This document shows positions 61,551 to 64,000 of a stretch of 64,000 nt of DNA, one piece after another (within the stretch, counting starts at the first letter, position 1; each line of letters begins with the position of its first letter). Both the position numbers and the translations under genes were made by a program. Source of the DNA: Sphaerulina vaccinii (Eukaryota > Ascomycota > Dothideomycetes > Mycosphaerellales > Mycosphaerellaceae); contig JAKUDP010000012.1 of NCBI GenBank assembly GCA_022570795.1, positions 620,001 to 684,000 of the forward strand. The letters run 5' to 3'. A model generated the notes under the pieces. It was not told where the DNA came from. It worked only from the letters and a program-made list of their open reading frames with translations, and did not search any database.

Positions 61551-62816
61551 ATGAAGCTCAACACACCGGGGCTTGCACTTCTTGCTACTGCATTCTTGGC
61601 CAGCGTCTCTCGTCCGGTTCTTAGTCTTCCGGTTCCCTCCCATGTGGGTGAAACCGGCGTGCAACTCCACCCTCGCAGCCACCCCATACCATCTCTTGCG
61701 GCCTCTCGGGTATCTCACGAACAACTCACCAAGAGAGACGAAGATGAAGTTTATGCAGAAATCTGGGGAGAGGAAACTCAACTGGAAGCGCGAGGATTCC
61801 CGGGACTGCCAAGGGGAGGTCCACCACGCGCTCCCCCTCTGCCTCCCTTGCCACCACCAAGACCTGCAGCTGGAGCTGGTGCCGCTGGAGGAACGGCTGG
61901 CACTCGACCGGCTGGTGTCGCTGGCCCCAGTTCGGGTGGAAGGGCTGGGACTTCGCCAGCTGGTGTTCCCGGCTCTACTCAGTGGAAGCCCATTCCAGAC
62001 GATGTATCTCCAGGGTATGGCGCACCAGAGGGTGGTAGTCCGAAGCCGATGATCGAATATGAGGATGCTGGCAGGAGACAGCTCGATGACTTGGTTCTCA
62101 AGGCTAAGAGCAATGAGCAAGACACGGCTATAGTCAACACTGTGGAAGATCTGAACAAGTACCCTAAAGGAAAGGCGTACCTGGACTATACTGCAGTCGC
62201 AGGTTACAAAGTCGAGACTTCAGGCTACGCTTTCAATGACAGAATGAAGAATGGTCGCTTCATAAAAGCCTTGAAGAACTTCAGGTTCGACGAGCTAGGT
62301 TTCAGCACCAACAACATGCCCAACGACAGGGAGATCAAATCAATAGTTGTTTCGAACCCCGAAAACGGCAAGACAATCAAACGAGGAATATACGATGAAC
62401 AAGGCGATTTCATCATGTATCAGGAGGGCTTCAAAGACCTGCAGAAAGACATCCCGAACGCAATACCCCTTAATGAGTTAGGCATGCAAAACTTCTTGAA
62501 GACTGCCGGGGCAAACGCCAAAAACTTGAAGGCCGCATTTCTGACAGACGTCCGGAACCAGGAGCTCTGGACCATTGTGAGAAATAACTACAATGACAAA
62601 GAGGAGTCTTTTGACAAGGTTCTGACCTTCGAACGCGGTAGTGCAGAATTCAACCGCATCATGGACAGCCCAAACTTCCGAAGCAAGATGTACGGGTATG
62701 GTAGTCACCACAATGCCATTGGAAACAAGGTTCCAAACAAGGTAGTAGTTGTTCCAAAACAGGCACAAGCAGATGACCCTGATGCGGAGCTGATTCTCGC
62801 TGTTGTGTTCGCTTGA
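61551..62816 (+). CDS. Secreted Pro/Gly-rich protein with a folded C-terminal domain, 421 aa
   Basis: A single exon of 421 residues. It begins with a signal peptide (LNTPGLALLATAFLASVSRP). A prosequence-like part ends LTKRDEDEVYAEIWG, with a Kex2 KR site at about residue 61. Residues about 80-150 are a Pro/Gly/Ala-rich linker (PPRAPPLPPLPPPRPAA; GTSPAGVPG). From about residue 170 to the end is a compact domain, with YPKGKAYLDYTAVAGYKVE, ELGFSTNNMPNDREIKSI, GIYDEQGDFIMYQEGF and NFRSKMYGYGSHHNAIGNK. I do not recognise it and see no known catalytic motif. The architecture fits a secreted, protease-activated protein; an effector or wall role is only a possibility. Confidence 0.7.
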   Translation: MKLNTPGLALLATAFLASVSRPVLSLPVPSHVGETGVQLHPRSHPIPSLAASRVSHEQLTKRDEDEVYAEIWGEETQLEARGFPGLPRGGPPRAPPLPPLPPPRPAAGAGAAGGTAGTRPAGVAGPSSGGRAGTSPAGVPGSTQWKPIPDDVSPGYGAPEGGSPKPMIEYEDAGRRQLDDLVLKAKSNEQDTAIVNTVEDLNKYPKGKAYLDYTAVAGYKVETSGYAFNDRMKNGRFIKALKNFRFDELGFSTNNMPNDREIKSIVVSNPENGKTIKRGIYDEQGDFIMYQEGFKDLQKDIPNAIPLNELGMQNFLKTAGANAKNLKAAFLTDVRNQELWTIVRNNYNDKEESFDKVLTFERGSAEFNRIMDSPNFRSKMYGYGSHHNAIGNKVPNKVVVVPKQAQADDPDAELILAVVFA

Positions 62817-63027
62817 TGCAACAAGCCGATGCTCTGTCTGTTCAGATCCGATGAAGAAATATATGCCATACTGAGAAGCGCCCGGGGGGCACAGTTGAAG
62901 TGTAATCTAGCACATTCGTTTTTCAGATGGAGCTGGACTCCTGTTGTTGTATCTCGTGGTCCAAGATGTAGAATAAATTAAATTATCGTTTCAATTGTCT
63001 CCAATCCGAGCTTCTCAAATCCAGCAT
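62817..63027. other. Convergent 3' region
   Basis: Short stretch between two convergent genes; an AATAAATTAAATTA run at about 62972 may serve as polyadenylation signal for either. Confidence 0.4.
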
Positions 63028-64000
63028 TCACCTTCTTGTCAACGCATAAGAGCCGGTCAGCGGCCCTAAGTTGTCATGCGAAGTTTCCCACTCTACCCTC
63101 CTTTGAGTCATCTCAGAAATGGCTGTGCCGCTATCTGTACAGCCCATGTGCCAATGAACGATAGTATGTCCGGCTTCGATTCGGTCGACCTGTGCTCTAA
63201 ATTCGCGACCAAGCCTCAGCTCTCGCAGTCCAGGTAAAGCTTTGAAGATCATCACCATCGCAGCTTGTGGCTTATGACAGCCATAGTCATCTCTGTGACT
63301 CACACAGGTCATAGTTGCGTCCATGACAGGTGGAATATACCCATTTAGGTTCTTCGAACATATCAAGGACAAGCTTTGCAGCTCTTGAAACTGGCTCAGC
63401 ACTGGCAGCAGATCCGACAGCGTGCTCAGATACCATGACCCGTGCATATTTAAGCCTTTCAAGTTGGGTAATGTATCAAGGACTTTCTCCAAGAGCGTCC
63501 GACTCCAGATCATACTAAGACTGAACTGCTGCAGATGGCACGCTCTGATCGTTGGAGTTTCAAGCCAGGCGATGAGGCGACGTTCGTGGTACCTTTCGTC
63601 GGCTCCCCGGAAGCACGTCTCTTCTGGGACAAATCCATATCGAAGGTCGACAGCGCTGACATTTGGGCAGTTCGAAATCAGGAAGTCCAAATGAGGTGTG
63701 ACTCTTAGGGTTGTGACAGAGTGTAGTACAGGACTACTGTGCTCCAGTGCCTTGCCAAAAGTTGCGATATCAATCGGTTTCATGGCAAGCGATAACTTAG
63801 ATAGCTTCGGCATACTTGAGAGGAGTTGTGATGTAAGATGGCCCAATGTTTCCAGCTGACGCGTCTGCTTCGCTTGAAAACCTCCTTCGAATCTAGCTAC
63901 CCAGTAGCTGTATAGCTCCTCCGAGAGGTAACACCACGCATCCGAAGCATAATTGACGACTCCTCGGTTGGTGTAGTCTATCGGATAACGACAACGATTC
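63028..64000 (-). CDS. Leucine-rich-repeat-like protein, N-terminus beyond window
   Basis: The frame is open from the right edge of the window to a stop at 63028, giving the last 323 residues. The sequence has irregular leucine-rich repeats: LLSSMPKLSKLSLAMKPID, DFLISNCPNVSAVDLRYGF, VLDTLPNLKGLNMHGSW, LSQFQELQSLSLICSK and FKALPGLRELRLGREF. Such repeats form an arc that binds partner proteins. Fungal proteins of this type usually start with an F-box, which would lie outside the window, so an SCF substrate receptor is a reasonable guess. The visible part has no stop or frameshift. Confidence 0.7.
   Translation of the reverse strand, partial: NRCRYPIDYTNRGVVNYASDAWCYLSEELYSYWVARFEGGFQAKQTRQLETLGHLTSQLLSSMPKLSKLSLAMKPIDIATFGKALEHSSPVLHSVTTLRVTPHLDFLISNCPNVSAVDLRYGFVPEETCFRGADERYHERRLIAWLETPTIRACHLQQFSLSMIWSRTLLEKVLDTLPNLKGLNMHGSWYLSTLSDLLPVLSQFQELQSLSLICSKNLNGYIPPVMDATMTCVSHRDDYGCHKPQAAMVMIFKALPGLRELRLGREFRAQVDRIEAGHTIVHWHMGCTDSGTAISEMTQRRVEWETSHDNLGPLTGSYALTRR

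Overview
The window looks like nuclear DNA of a filamentous ascomycete, most likely a dothideomycete of the Mycosphaerellales type. The reasons are the many short spliceosomal introns (about 50-60 nt, GTRNGT donors, CTRAC branch sites, YAG acceptors), roughly balanced base composition, and typical families: sedolisin proteases, a HET-domain protein, BTB and F-box-like proteins, and small secreted proteins. The species assignment is an inference.

Layout. 1-10.1 kb: a left-truncated sedolisin and three proteins of unknown function. 10.4-15.0 kb: a secreted protein of unknown function and an MFS sugar transporter, divergently arranged. 16.3-17.7 kb: a Kex2-processed repeat peptide precursor with a premature stop, and an F-box-like protein. 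20.1-23.8 kb: a Pps1-type dual-specificity phosphatase and a divergent, long-tailed histone H4 variant. 25.8-28.4 kb: a small gene, decayed coding sequence and a tRNA-like relic. 28.7-36.6 kb: a short-chain dehydrogenase, a small secreted protein, a complete sedolisin and a DHA1-type MFS transporter. 37.0-45.3 kb: housekeeping genes (U1A/U2B''-like RRM protein, WRAP53/Swt21-like WD40 protein, Hsp10, Kei1) with a BTB and an F-box-like gene. 45.3-50.1 kb: a protein-gene-poor stretch. 50.2-52.6 kb: a Ypt6/Rab6 GTPase and Nop53. 53.0-64.0 kb: a HET protein, an ankyrin protein and its inverted, internally deleted relic, a four-helix membrane protein, a proline/glycine-rich secreted protein and a right-truncated LRR-like protein.

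The main discovery is a family of eleven related, about 150-nt elements that look like RNA polymerase III genes: seven in a head-to-tail array (48,263-49,874, plus strand), three in a second array (43,105-43,776, minus) and one alone (30,332-30,484, minus). Most have a TATA-like box about 30 nt upstream, and they carry a tRNA-like box A, a conserved TAAGT followed by a hairpin, a helix joining the two ends, and a T4-T5 terminator. Both helices show compensatory base changes between copies, which argues for a functional structured RNA rather than random repeats. I cannot match it to a known RNA.

Most protein genes here are unrelated neighbours; no metabolic cluster is evident. Signs of decay (nonsense codon in the peptide precursor, broken ankyrin copy, an odd splice donor in the sugar transporter, frameshifted coding debris) lie in the accessory stretches, while the housekeeping genes are intact.
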